From: Bacteroidia bacterium
GTDB taxonomy: Bacteria > Bacteroidota > Ignavibacteria > SZUA-365
Assembly (NCBI GenBank): GCA_027493955.1
Contig: JAOSJT010000001.1
Location: 3,521,131-3,585,130 of the forward strand
Direction: 5' to 3'
DNA length: 64,000 bases
The notes beneath the pieces are model-generated. The model was not told the DNA's origin. It searched no databases and saw only the letters and a program-made list of their open reading frames with translations. Shown one piece after another: positions 56,505 to 64,000 of this stretch (within the stretch, counting starts at the first letter, position 1; every line of letters begins with the position of its first letter). A program made the position numbers and the translations under genes.

Positions 56505-59500
56505 ATGAAAACGCATGCGTTCTATAAACTTACGTCGATACTTGTCGGGTTGATATGCAGCGTTTCTGCAGCACACGCGCAGACCATCGCCTACGTGGCT
56601 CCCGACATCGGGGCTCCGGGAATGAACACCATGGTGGAAATCGTGGCTCCTCATCTCTCCCTTAGGACCTTCGGTGTGGATGGCTTTTACGCCAACAACG
56701 CCGGTGACGCGGTGCGCGTGGTCTGTGTCGATCCCGATGATACCAACCGTGTCACTATTGGTCCGGTGGTAGTTTCCTGGGATGGCAGATTGATCACGAC
56801 TCAGATCTTCGTGCATCCGGATCAACAGCCGACCAGCAGCTATTGGTACAGTGTCGGGCCGGATTTCGAGATACCGCTGCAGGTGTACGCGAACGGTTCC
56901 TACGGGAATAGCGAGATTTTTTATATCGTCCGTCCGCAACCGCAACTGTTCTCGACTGCAAGCGGCGAAATCGGCAGCGGAGGAGTGTGGGGGGTACGCT
57001 CCAAAAGGGGAGCGATGATCGTGGACAGTGTAGATCTCTCGGGCGCTCAGTACTCGATATCCACTCTCGATCCGGATGCTGCTACACCAGGCAATCAGGG
57101 ATATCTCCCCATGGTGCTTCTTTCGAAAGGACCGGTACGCACCGGACCTTCGACTATCATTCACGTCAATGCAGGCGGCAAATTTGGTGGCCCGGGCGGC
57201 GGCGGCGGTGGCGGCAATTTCTGCGACTGGAGTGGTATCGGGAGCGATGGCGGGGATGGATTTACCGGTGGTGGTCCCGGTGGAAGAAATCGCGCCGGAA
57301 ATCCCTTCGGATCCGACGAGTTTCGAAATCCCGGAACGGGATCGGGGGCGTTTCAGGGCAGGACGGGAGGCAGTCTCACCGGTGTACCGGGTGGCGATTC
57401 TCCCGCATACGAAGCGTCGGGAGGTGGCACCGGACATCCCTTCGGTAATTCGGGTACCGGATGTTCGGACGGCAGCGCCTGCAATCCTCCCGGCGGCTAT
57501 GGCGGGGGAAGCGGACAGCAACAGACACAGAACGGCGGCGCGGGCGGATATGCGACGCCCGGTCAATCCTCACGCAACAATAATGGCGGCAATGCCCACG
57601 GAAACGAAATGATCGTTCCGCTTGCCGGCGGGAGCGGTGGCGCGAGCGGCAATCCGCAACTCGCCTTCTCCTGTTCCGGGGACGGCGGTGGCGGCGGCGG
57701 TGCGGTGCGACTCTATGGTCGCAGCGTGAATGCATACTTACTCACTTCGAATGGCGGAGATGGCTCCTCCGGTTCAAGTGCGCACGGCGGAGCCGGGTCC
57801 GGGGGAGCGGTCTCGGTTGAAGGCAAGCTCACGTCCGGAGTCTGGAAGCTCACGGCGCTCGGAGGCAATGGACCTGGGCCGCGCGGTGGCGCTGGAAGAG
57901 TGCGTATGGATGGACCTGTCGGTTGGTACAGCGGTGCGCTGCCGACGGAAGAGAGCATGTACTTCGGACCGTCTACCGACACCTCTATGTTTGTGCCGAA
58001 GCGCTTTCAACTGACCGGCACCGGAAACGGCGAGGACATAAGTCTGTACATCAAATCCGCGCGCAGTCCCTGGACGCGAAGCGCGGTTGTGTCGGGATAT
58101 TCCGGCACGCAATGGACGCACGAACTGACTGTTCCGGATGGCGATGGAATGTATTTTGTTGTGGCTCTCCAGGCGACGGCCGCACCGTCGTCACATCGTT
58201 TCTCGGCTGTACCGTCGCATATCATGTCGCAGGCCGCGGCGAATATTCTGCTGTCCAGAGCGGCGCCACGCATCGCGGCCGCTGTCCCGGATCCGCTGCC
58301 GACGCTGCGCTGTGATGATGAGGCGTTCGATACGTTGTTCATCAGAAACGACGGCGATGCCGCACTTGAACTGTACCGAATCGAGTTTTCGTCCGGCGGC
58401 AGCGGTTTTTCCGTTGTCGAACCCACAGGACTTCCGCTTCAGCTTCAGGAAGGTGATTCCGTTCGATGCGTCATTCGCTTCACAAGGGTGCCCGGGACCT
58501 CGGGTTCCATTCGCGACACAATGAAAATCTTCAGCAACGATGAGACTGCCACACGCAATCCGTTGAGTGTTCCGCTTGAGATTCTGCTGGAAAACGCGGA
58601 GATAGCGTTCGACCAGACGGATATCCGCATGCCGGATGTCGTTCTGTGCGAGCGCTCTTTCGCGGACACGACCATTGCGCTTCGCAATACCGGAACGGTA
58701 CCGATGACCATCGGAGTTCCGGATATTGTCGGTGCTTCCGTGTCGCTGATCAATCCGCAGGCCAACGTCTTTCCTCTTATCATTCCCGTCGGCGGAGCGG
58801 TGGATATTACCCTTCGCATCGCGCACACCGGCTCCGGAACGCAATCATCCACCGTGAGCTTCACAGCGGACAGCGCCGGGTGTTTTGCGCCTGCCATCGT
58901 CGTCCTGACCGGAAGCGCCGGCGAGGCGGATCCCGTACTGGACGCGGTAGTGGATACACCGCTCCTGTATTGCTTCGGAGAGCAGGCGGAGGTACGCACC
59001 ACCTTGCGCAACGAAGGAGATGTGGCGATCACGGTGCGTTCCATCGGCGTGGACAATGGCAATTGGGAGATCGTGTCGCCCGTCGCGCCGCTTATACTGA
59101 CGCCGTCGTCGTCTGTAAATGTTGTCGTGCGGTTTCAGCCGTTCTCCACCGGAGTGCACAGCGGGAATCTGCGCGTCGAAGCGCAGCCCTGCGATATCGT
59201 GCTGACACAGCCGCTGACCGGCAGACGGGATTCCGTCGGCGCGCGGGGGAACGACATGTCCTTCGGCGTGCGCCATACGAGCGAATTTCCGATCGAGCAA
59301 CGCACTGTCATCGTAAATACCGGAGTTGTTGCTCTGTCAATACAACAACTGAATCTTCCCGTCCCTCTCGAACTGTTGACGCCGCTGCCGGTCGCCATAG
59401 CGCCGGGCGATTCGATCGAGCTTGTCGTGCGCTTCAATGATCCCGGCATCGACGGATCCTGGACCTGGTCCGTCGCCGCGGCATCCGATCCTCTTTGCGA

Positions 59501-60206
59501 TTCACTGCGCTTTTCCATCGAGGGGGGGAGGGGAGATGCATCGGTGGAAATTGTTGTCGGAGACGCCGCCGCGGCAGCCGGGGAGGAAGTCGCTGTCCAT
59601 GTGTTTCTGCGAAACCTCCGATCGCCGGGCGTTTTCGGAGCCACTTCGGTTTCCTCCACCCTCGTGGTAGACGCATCGCTGCTGGTGCCCTTGTTCCAGC
59701 CGGCGGGTACGGTTACCGCCGGGGTGCGGCGCATTCCGGTGACGATACCCCTGATGGCGGATGCGGATGGCATTGCCGCGACATTTCGTTTTGTTGCCAC
59801 ACTGGGTTTGTCGGAATCCGCCCCGATGACCCTGGAGCAAAGTACTCCGGTCGGTGGAAGGCTCTCGATCATCGAGCGTCCGGGGACCTTCGTGCTCGAG
59901 GATATTTGTCGTGAAGGAGGCACACGTTTATTCGACGCTTCGAACAGGGCCGGTATACGCTCCACGCACCCGAATCCATTTAATCCGGTAACGGAAATCC
60001 GCTATGCGACAATCGAAGCGGGGCATACCGAGCTGCGTATCACGGATTATCTCGGAAGAACGGTGGCTGTGCTTGCGCAAGGCATACGCACCCCCGGTGT
60101 TCACACAGCACGCTTCGATGCGCACGGTCTGCCGTCCGGTACCTATTTTGTTGTATTGCGCACTCCGACACAGTTGTACAAAAAAGCTGTTGTCCTGACG
60201 AAGTGA
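56505..60206 (+). CDS. Large secreted protein with type IX sorting domain and Hydin-like repeats
   Basis: 1,233 residues. Signal peptide (about 1-25). An N-terminal beta region (about 27-215) is followed by a low-complexity Gly-rich segment (about 220-470) with GGGG, GGxG and GGSGG runs. A short beta domain comes next, then three or four choice-of-anchor/ASPM-SPD2-Hydin-like modules (about 600-990), seen as DTLFIRNDGDAALEL, ADTTIALRNTGTVPMTI and EVRTTLRNEGDVAITV. The C-terminal type IX sorting domain starts HPNPFNPVTEIRY and ends GTYFVVLRT plus a basic tail. Predicted to be exported through T9SS and attached or released at the cell surface. Confidence 0.85.
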   Translation: MKTHAFYKLTSILVGLICSVSAAHAQTIAYVAPDIGAPGMNTMVEIVAPHLSLRTFGVDGFYANNAGDAVRVVCVDPDDTNRVTIGPVVVSWDGRLITTQIFVHPDQQPTSSYWYSVGPDFEIPLQVYANGSYGNSEIFYIVRPQPQLFSTASGEIGSGGVWGVRSKRGAMIVDSVDLSGAQYSISTLDPDAATPGNQGYLPMVLLSKGPVRTGPSTIIHVNAGGKFGGPGGGGGGGNFCDWSGIGSDGGDGFTGGGPGGRNRAGNPFGSDEFRNPGTGSGAFQGRTGGSLTGVPGGDSPAYEASGGGTGHPFGNSGTGCSDGSACNPPGGYGGGSGQQQTQNGGAGGYATPGQSSRNNNGGNAHGNEMIVPLAGGSGGASGNPQLAFSCSGDGGGGGGAVRLYGRSVNAYLLTSNGGDGSSGSSAHGGAGSGGAVSVEGKLTSGVWKLTALGGNGPGPRGGAGRVRMDGPVGWYSGALPTEESMYFGPSTDTSMFVPKRFQLTGTGNGEDISLYIKSARSPWTRSAVVSGYSGTQWTHELTVPDGDGMYFVVALQATAAPSSHRFSAVPSHIMSQAAANILLSRAAPRIAAAVPDPLPTLRCDDEAFDTLFIRNDGDAALELYRIEFSSGGSGFSVVEPTGLPLQLQEGDSVRCVIRFTRVPGTSGSIRDTMKIFSNDETATRNPLSVPLEILLENAEIAFDQTDIRMPDVVLCERSFADTTIALRNTGTVPMTIGVPDIVGASVSLINPQANVFPLIIPVGGAVDITLRIAHTGSGTQSSTVSFTADSAGCFAPAIVVLTGSAGEADPVLDAVVDTPLLYCFGEQAEVRTTLRNEGDVAITVRSIGVDNGNWEIVSPVAPLILTPSSSVNVVVRFQPFSTGVHSGNLRVEAQPCDIVLTQPLTGRRDSVGARGNDMSFGVRHTSEFPIEQRTVIVNTGVVALSIQQLNLPVPLELLTPLPVAIAPGDSIELVVRFNDPGIDGSWTWSVAAASDPLCDSLRFSIEGGRGDASVEIVVGDAAAAAGEEVAVHVFLRNLRSPGVFGATSVSSTLVVDASLLVPLFQPAGTVTAGVRRIPVTIPLMADADGIAATFRFVATLGLSESAPMTLEQSTPVGGRLSIIERPGTFVLEDICREGGTRLFDASNRAGIRSTHPNPFNPVTEIRYATIEAGHTELRITDYLGRTVAVLAQGIRTPGVHTARFDAHGLPSGTYFVVLRTPTQLYKKAVVLTK

Positions 60207-60301
60207 AATGGCAGGCAAGACGTCCCGTTCCGGCGGGTTCCGTCGAGTCATGCAGCAATGGCTTGCATCGCGATGCGGCATTGACGAAATTGTGTATTGC
60301 C

Positions 60302-60386
60302 GCTCGAGTGGCGGAATTGGCAGACGCGCTGGACTCAAAATCCAGTGGGCTTTAAACCCGTGCCGGTTCGACCCCGGCCTCGAGTA
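60302..60386 (+). tRNA. tRNA-Leu (CAA)
   Basis: 85-nt class II tRNA. Acceptor GCTCGAG (60302-60308) pairs with CTCGAGT (60379-60385) with a G-U first pair; discriminator A. D stem GCG/CGC, anticodon stem CTGGA/TCCAG with loop CTCAAAA (anticodon CAA), a long variable arm GGG...CCC, and T arm GCCGG TTCGACC CCGGC. CCA is not encoded. Confidence 0.96.
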
Positions 60387-60391
60387 CAGAA

Positions 60392-60422
60392 AGCTGTCCG
60401 TAGCAGGGCAGCTTTTTTTTTT
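60392..60422 (+). terminator. Intrinsic terminator after tRNA-Leu
   Basis: An 8-bp stem (60392-60399 with 60406-60413, one G-U pair) and 6-base loop, followed by ten T. Confidence 0.9.
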
Positions 60423-60815
60423 CTCTCCGGCTACAGGTAATTCAAATGTCGCTTGAGGAAGTCATTCTCTCTCGCGTGACACATCGTTCCATCGATGTTT
60501 CACTCTGTGGTTGATAAACAGTCCGCCGTTTCCAGGGTCATCATACCGGAGAAAATGTTGAATAAGCTTTGTCCCAACTACTACTGGAGATCGTCGAGAG
60601 CCGCGCCCCCTTCTCTCCTGTGTAAACAGAAGTACTGCACTGTAACCGTAAGGTAGTTGACCAGAATTTTGCGATAGAATCCGGTAAAAGCGTAGTCCAG
60701 TCTCACATCGCATGGCTTTGCACAATCGGGTCGGTTTTTTTTTCATACTGCCCCTGCGGTGCAGAATCGTGATCATTGATTCAGGCGGGGTTGTTTCGTA
60801 AGTTATCTCTATTTC
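60423..60815. other. Non-coding gap of about 390 bases
   Basis: Between the tRNA-Leu terminator and nadE. An open frame of 104 residues exists on the minus strand (60462-60776), but it has no recognisable domain and no Shine-Dalgarno site. A run of nine T at about 60733-60741 lacks a clear hairpin before it. I see no gene here. Confidence 0.45.
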
Positions 60816-61652
60816 ATGGAATGCCCGATGTTACCTCAACTGAAACTTGATGAATCTTCAGCCGCCGGGCTTCTTACCGCTTTCCTGAAGGAAGAAGCCG
60901 GAAAAGCCGGCTTCTCCCGCGCGGTTATCGGACTCTCGGGCGGGGTGGATTCGGCCTTGAGCGCCTCGCTTGCCGCGCGGGCTTTCGGGCCGGAGAATGT
61001 GCTTTGCGTTCTCATGCCGTATCGCAGCAGCAGCGCGGACAGCGTGGAGCACGCGAGTCTGCTCGTTCATGCCCTCGGAGTCCGTTCGGAGCTGGTGGAT
61101 ATTTCCGCCATGGTCGATGCCGTCATCGCCACCGATGCGGACATGGATCGCATGCGACGGGGAAACATCATGGCGAGGCAGCGTATGATCGTGCTCTACG
61201 ACCGCTCCGCGCGGGAACGGGCGCTGGTCATCGGAACGGGTAACAAGACGGAAGCTCTGTTGGGGTATACCACACTGTACGGCGATTCCGCCTGCGCGCT
61301 CAATCCCCTCGGTGATCTGTACAAAACGCAGGTATGGCAGCTCGCCCGCTGTATGGACGTTCCCCGGGAGATCGTCGAAAAGGCCCCGAGTGCGGATCTC
61401 TGGTCCGGACAGACCGATGAGAGTGAGCTCGGTTTTACCTATGAGCAGGCGGATACCGTGCTCTACTATCTGGTGGACGAGCGTCGGAGTAGCGAAGAGC
61501 TTACCGCCCTGGGGTTCGACAGCACGTTGATCGAGCGCATCACGCGGCTGATCCGGCAAAATCAGTTCAAGCGGGTGCCGCCGCTCATAGGCAAGATCGG
61601 CTTCCGGACCATCAACGCCGATTACCGATATCCAAGAGATTGGGGTCTGTAA
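60816..61652 (+). CDS. nadE: Ammonia-dependent NAD(+) synthetase
   Basis: Final step of NAD synthesis, amidation of nicotinate adenine dinucleotide. 278 residues with no glutaminase domain, so it uses ammonia. The P-loop is IGLSGGVDSAL (SGGVDS about 41-46). Substrate motifs are GTGNKTEALLGYTTLYGD and APSADLWSGQTDESELG. ATG at 60816; ATG at 60828 is possible. The downstream gene starts 80 bp later. Confidence 0.96.
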   Translation: MECPMLPQLKLDESSAAGLLTAFLKEEAGKAGFSRAVIGLSGGVDSALSASLAARAFGPENVLCVLMPYRSSSADSVEHASLLVHALGVRSELVDISAMVDAVIATDADMDRMRRGNIMARQRMIVLYDRSARERALVIGTGNKTEALLGYTTLYGDSACALNPLGDLYKTQVWQLARCMDVPREIVEKAPSADLWSGQTDESELGFTYEQADTVLYYLVDERRSSEELTALGFDSTLIERITRLIRQNQFKRVPPLIGKIGFRTINADYRYPRDWGL

Positions 61653-61732
61653 TTCCAGTCACAGTTTTACCTGCGGCGCATTTTTCGTACCTTTGCTATC
61701 AGGCCGTCATAGATTCAGGAGTCACACAGCTC

Positions 61733-63727
61733 ATGTTCGAACGGAAAATTGAAGAGATTACCGCGCTGTTTTCACGCATCACCATCGGTGAGCAGGACAG
61801 CATCATCGCCCGCCAGATCAATGCCGCTGAGATTCCGCAGAGTCTGAAGCTGTTTTTCGAGCGGGACATCGACCTATGGGTGTCGGAAGAAAAGCTGCGA
61901 CTGCTCGATTCCGCCCACTTCGTGTACTCCGATGACGACGTCATACGCAAATTCGATTCCATTGTCGAAGTACTTCCGCAGTACGCGCGTTTCTCGGCTC
62001 TGGAATTCCGGCACGCGCTCGATCGTAATGTGAGTCTGCTCTTCAACTACGTCTGTCGGCCCCAATGGTCGCTCGTCAGGTACTTTTTTACCGACCGCGA
62101 ACATGTACCGACCGTCGAAATAGAGCGCGGGATGAAGTATTTCTGGCACTATGAGTACTACCGTCTTATCCTGACGGAATATTTTTCGAAGAAATCCATA
62201 TCGGTCATCGATGCGAGGAAATTCGAGGAACTGATAAAAAACATAGACAACGAGATTACGCGAAGCTTCGACAGCAAAAAGCTCGCGTCCCTGACCGAAC
62301 CGATCTTTGAGCTTTTCAATGTCGGTAATGACAGTGAAACGCCTCTGGTGCCGATGGAAGCCCTTTCGATTTTCTTCGACGACAAGGGATTGACTTCCAT
62401 CGTTGAACACATTGACCAGGAGAAAACGCGTCGTGAATACATCAACATGCACGACCTTGTTCTTCTCATTGGAGACGTGGATTTTACGATGAGCCTCGAC
62501 ATATCCTCTATTGTCAGCCAGCATGTACGCGCTCTTGGCGTGCATCCTCCGGAGCGCGTGGCGCACGCGGGGCGGGATTTCGAGGTCCCGAGTTTCCCCG
62601 TCATTGAACAGGAGCCCGTAGACATCGCTGACGGAGAGAGGCACCTCGATTTTGTGATCAGCGACGAGGAGCAGGGAGTTATCGAGCGTGACTTCGATTC
62701 TCTGCACGAAGCCGACGATGATGATGATGCCGAGAATGACTTTCCTTCGTATGATGCGTTCAAACCGGCGGATGAAACGGAAATGGACGATGAGCTACGG
62801 GAAATCCTCACCGATACCACGGAGGATGTGCCGGAAACCCAATCGGGCATTACCGAAATCGAAGAGGAAGACGACTACCCCGCATACTCGGTCACCGAAG
62901 AAAGTATTCTCGATCTCGAGGAACGACTCAACGTCGAGCCGGAGACCGAGTTTTCCGTGGACTCCGACGATATTGACGTTGAGCCCGATGCGGCAGCTGC
63001 ACCTCTGCGTGATGATCTTGATGTCGTTGCGGAATTGGGGCTGCTTGATGATGAAGAAGTATCCTTGACCGGCGGCAACCTCATCAACGATGACATTGAG
63101 ATGGATATTCTCCTCGATGACGAGGATGATATCGCCGAGGATTCCGCTGACGCGACGGAACCGGCGGAGCTGGACATCGATTGGGAGAAGGAGGCTGCAA
63201 GTATCCCGGATTTGGCTCTGGAGGAAACGTCTCTTCACACAAGCAGCCCGGTATCGACGGTTCCTGAGGAGAAAGAACTGCAGAGCAGCGAAAACCTCAA
63301 ACCCGCTGAAGAATTGCTCTCTCAGTTGCAGCTCGATGACGTCGACGATATCATCGCCCCACCCAAACAACAATCCTTCGGCGACATCCCTTTGATCGAG
63401 AACGACGACTTCCCGCGTCGCAATGCGCCATCGCCGGAGCAGGATGCAGAGGAAGTTCCCATTCCCGCTGACGATGTGATTCGCCAGTTTGGTGATCTAT
63501 TTCAGCAGATCAGCGTCTCGGATCAGAAAAAATATGCGAAGAAGCTCTTTCGCAAGAATGACGACACTGTCAAACATGCGCTTGCGGTCCTGAATGGTAA
63601 GCCGTCCTCGAGGGAGGCTTCGGAGTACATTGATGAGCTGTTCATCAAGTATGATGTGGACATGTACTCTCGCATTGCCGTTCAGTTTACCGATGATGTG
63701 TACAAGCGTTATTTACCAAAGAAGTAA
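61733..63727 (+). CDS. Acidic protein of unknown function upstream of obg
   Basis: 664 residues. Residues about 1-290 are helical and well ordered (FERKIEEITALFSRI, LLFNYVCRPQWSLVRYFFTDRE, KYFWHYEYYRLILTEYF). About 290-590 is a very acidic Asp/Glu-rich, probably disordered region with many short DxxE and DDxxD runs. The last ~80 residues (DDVIRQFGDLFQQISVSDQKKYAKKLFRKN to VYKRYLPKK) form a second conserved-looking helical part. No signal peptide or membrane segment. CAGGAG lies 11 bases before the ATG. obg begins six bases after its stop, so co-transcription is likely. Not recognised. Confidence 0.8.
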   Translation: MFERKIEEITALFSRITIGEQDSIIARQINAAEIPQSLKLFFERDIDLWVSEEKLRLLDSAHFVYSDDDVIRKFDSIVEVLPQYARFSALEFRHALDRNVSLLFNYVCRPQWSLVRYFFTDREHVPTVEIERGMKYFWHYEYYRLILTEYFSKKSISVIDARKFEELIKNIDNEITRSFDSKKLASLTEPIFELFNVGNDSETPLVPMEALSIFFDDKGLTSIVEHIDQEKTRREYINMHDLVLLIGDVDFTMSLDISSIVSQHVRALGVHPPERVAHAGRDFEVPSFPVIEQEPVDIADGERHLDFVISDEEQGVIERDFDSLHEADDDDDAENDFPSYDAFKPADETEMDDELREILTDTTEDVPETQSGITEIEEEDDYPAYSVTEESILDLEERLNVEPETEFSVDSDDIDVEPDAAAAPLRDDLDVVAELGLLDDEEVSLTGGNLINDDIEMDILLDDEDDIAEDSADATEPAELDIDWEKEAASIPDLALEETSLHTSSPVSTVPEEKELQSSENLKPAEELLSQLQLDDVDDIIAPPKQQSFGDIPLIENDDFPRRNAPSPEQDAEEVPIPADDVIRQFGDLFQQISVSDQKKYAKKLFRKNDDTVKHALAVLNGKPSSREASEYIDELFIKYDVDMYSRIAVQFTDDVYKRYLPKK

Positions 63728-63733
63728 CCCAGC

Positions 63734-64000
63734 GTGTTTGTTGACGAAGTTGAAATCAGCGTATCGGCGGGCAATGGAGGAAAGGGACTCGTAAGTTTCC
63801 GCCGCGAAAAATACGTTCCCAAAGGCGGACCGGACGGCGGCAATGGTGGCCGGGGCGGCGATGTTGTTCTCCAGGCCAGTTCACAGCTCCACACCTTACT
63901 GGACCATCGCTATAGAAGAAGCTATACTGCGGGCGACGGCGCAGCGGGCGGCACAGCGCTGAAAACGGGCCGCTCGGGTGCGGATGAAGTGATACTCCTG
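63734..64000 (+). CDS. obg: GTPase Obg, N-terminal part, truncated by the window edge
   Basis: Only 89 codons are present. They show the Obg fold start: [35 protein letters not shown] and [10 protein letters not shown] (separate stretches), the glycine-rich type II helices unique to Obg. The G domain lies beyond the window. GTG start six bases after the acidic protein gene. Obg acts in 50S assembly and the stress response. Confidence 0.95.
   Translation, partial: MFVDEVEISVSAGNGGKGLVSFRREKYVPKGGPDGGNGGRGGDVVLQASSQLHTLLDHRYRRSYTAGDGAAGGTALKTGRSGADEVILL

Noticed and set aside
57190-57800. GC-rich low-complexity DNA that could be a repeat element
   Set aside because: It lies in frame inside the sorting-domain protein and encodes its Gly-rich segment; there are no exact long repeats or flanking duplications.
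60462-60776. 104-codon minus-strand open frame between tRNA-Leu and nadE
   Set aside because: No domain, no Shine-Dalgarno site, Arg/Gly-rich noise; nothing supports translation.

Overview
The window is about 64 kb of chromosome with no mobile element, CRISPR array or rRNA operon visible. It encodes a diderm outer-membrane programme (BamA, Skp/OmpH, LpxD, OmpA, FadL-like and several other predicted beta-barrels), an S46 dipeptidyl-peptidase, methylmalonyl-CoA mutase, and a large secreted protein ending in a type IX secretion sorting domain that opens with a PNPFNP motif. Together these point to the Bacteroidota/FCB group. The PNPFNP form, GC of roughly 50-55% by eye, and the frequent purine-rich Shine-Dalgarno sites suggest an Ignavibacteria/Kapabacteria/Chlorobi-side lineage rather than a classical Bacteroides. 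This placement is inference, since no 16S rRNA gene is present.

Layout. 1-3.6 kb: 3' part of dnaE, then trxA. 4-7 kb: secreted M1 metallopeptidase and a GIN-domain lipoprotein. 7-8 kb: tRNA-Phe with promoter and terminator, then tpiA. 8-13.7 kb: envelope-biogenesis operon uppS-bamA-ompH-ompH-lpxD, closed by a terminator. 13.8-17.6 kb: a YdfG-like dehydrogenase, then a leftward cluster of DUF445 membrane protein, TrmH-type RNA methylase and SAM methyltransferase, apparently headed by a small frame-disrupted zinc-ribbon ORF. 18-25.6 kb: DUF255 thioredoxin-fold protein and leftward secreted proteins including S46 and M48 peptidases. 26-28 kb: secreted beta-helix protein and DinB-like protein. 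28.3-30.1 kb: a two-gene leftward operon built on a repeated ~95-residue HFVSDP...YWQ module, once fused to an OmpA peptidoglycan-binding domain. 30.5-43.3 kb: mostly rightward genes: a phytol-kinase/DUF92 fusion, a fibronectin-III lipoprotein, outer-membrane proteins, an RsbW-like kinase, fructose-bisphosphatase and a PpiD-like foldase. 43.3-46.4 kb: leftward genes for an outer-membrane-like protein, LytR_C protein, rsfS and argS.

46.4-48.6 kb holds dnaA with perfect DnaA boxes on both sides and an AT-rich element downstream, so the replication origin very probably lies here. It is followed by a GlnD-like uridylyltransferase, murI, mutA-mutB and a strong terminator. 56.5-60.2 kb is the large sorting-domain protein. 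Then come tRNA-Leu(CAA), nadE, an acidic protein of unknown function and the start of obg at the right edge.

The most interesting unexplained items are the HFVSDP-module operon, the frame-disrupted zinc-ribbon ORF upstream of DUF445, the hairpin over the start of the gene at 42612, the tandem operator-like sites at 25910-25935, and the acidic protein between nadE and obg. I found no complete, clearly undescribed multi-gene defence or biosynthetic system.
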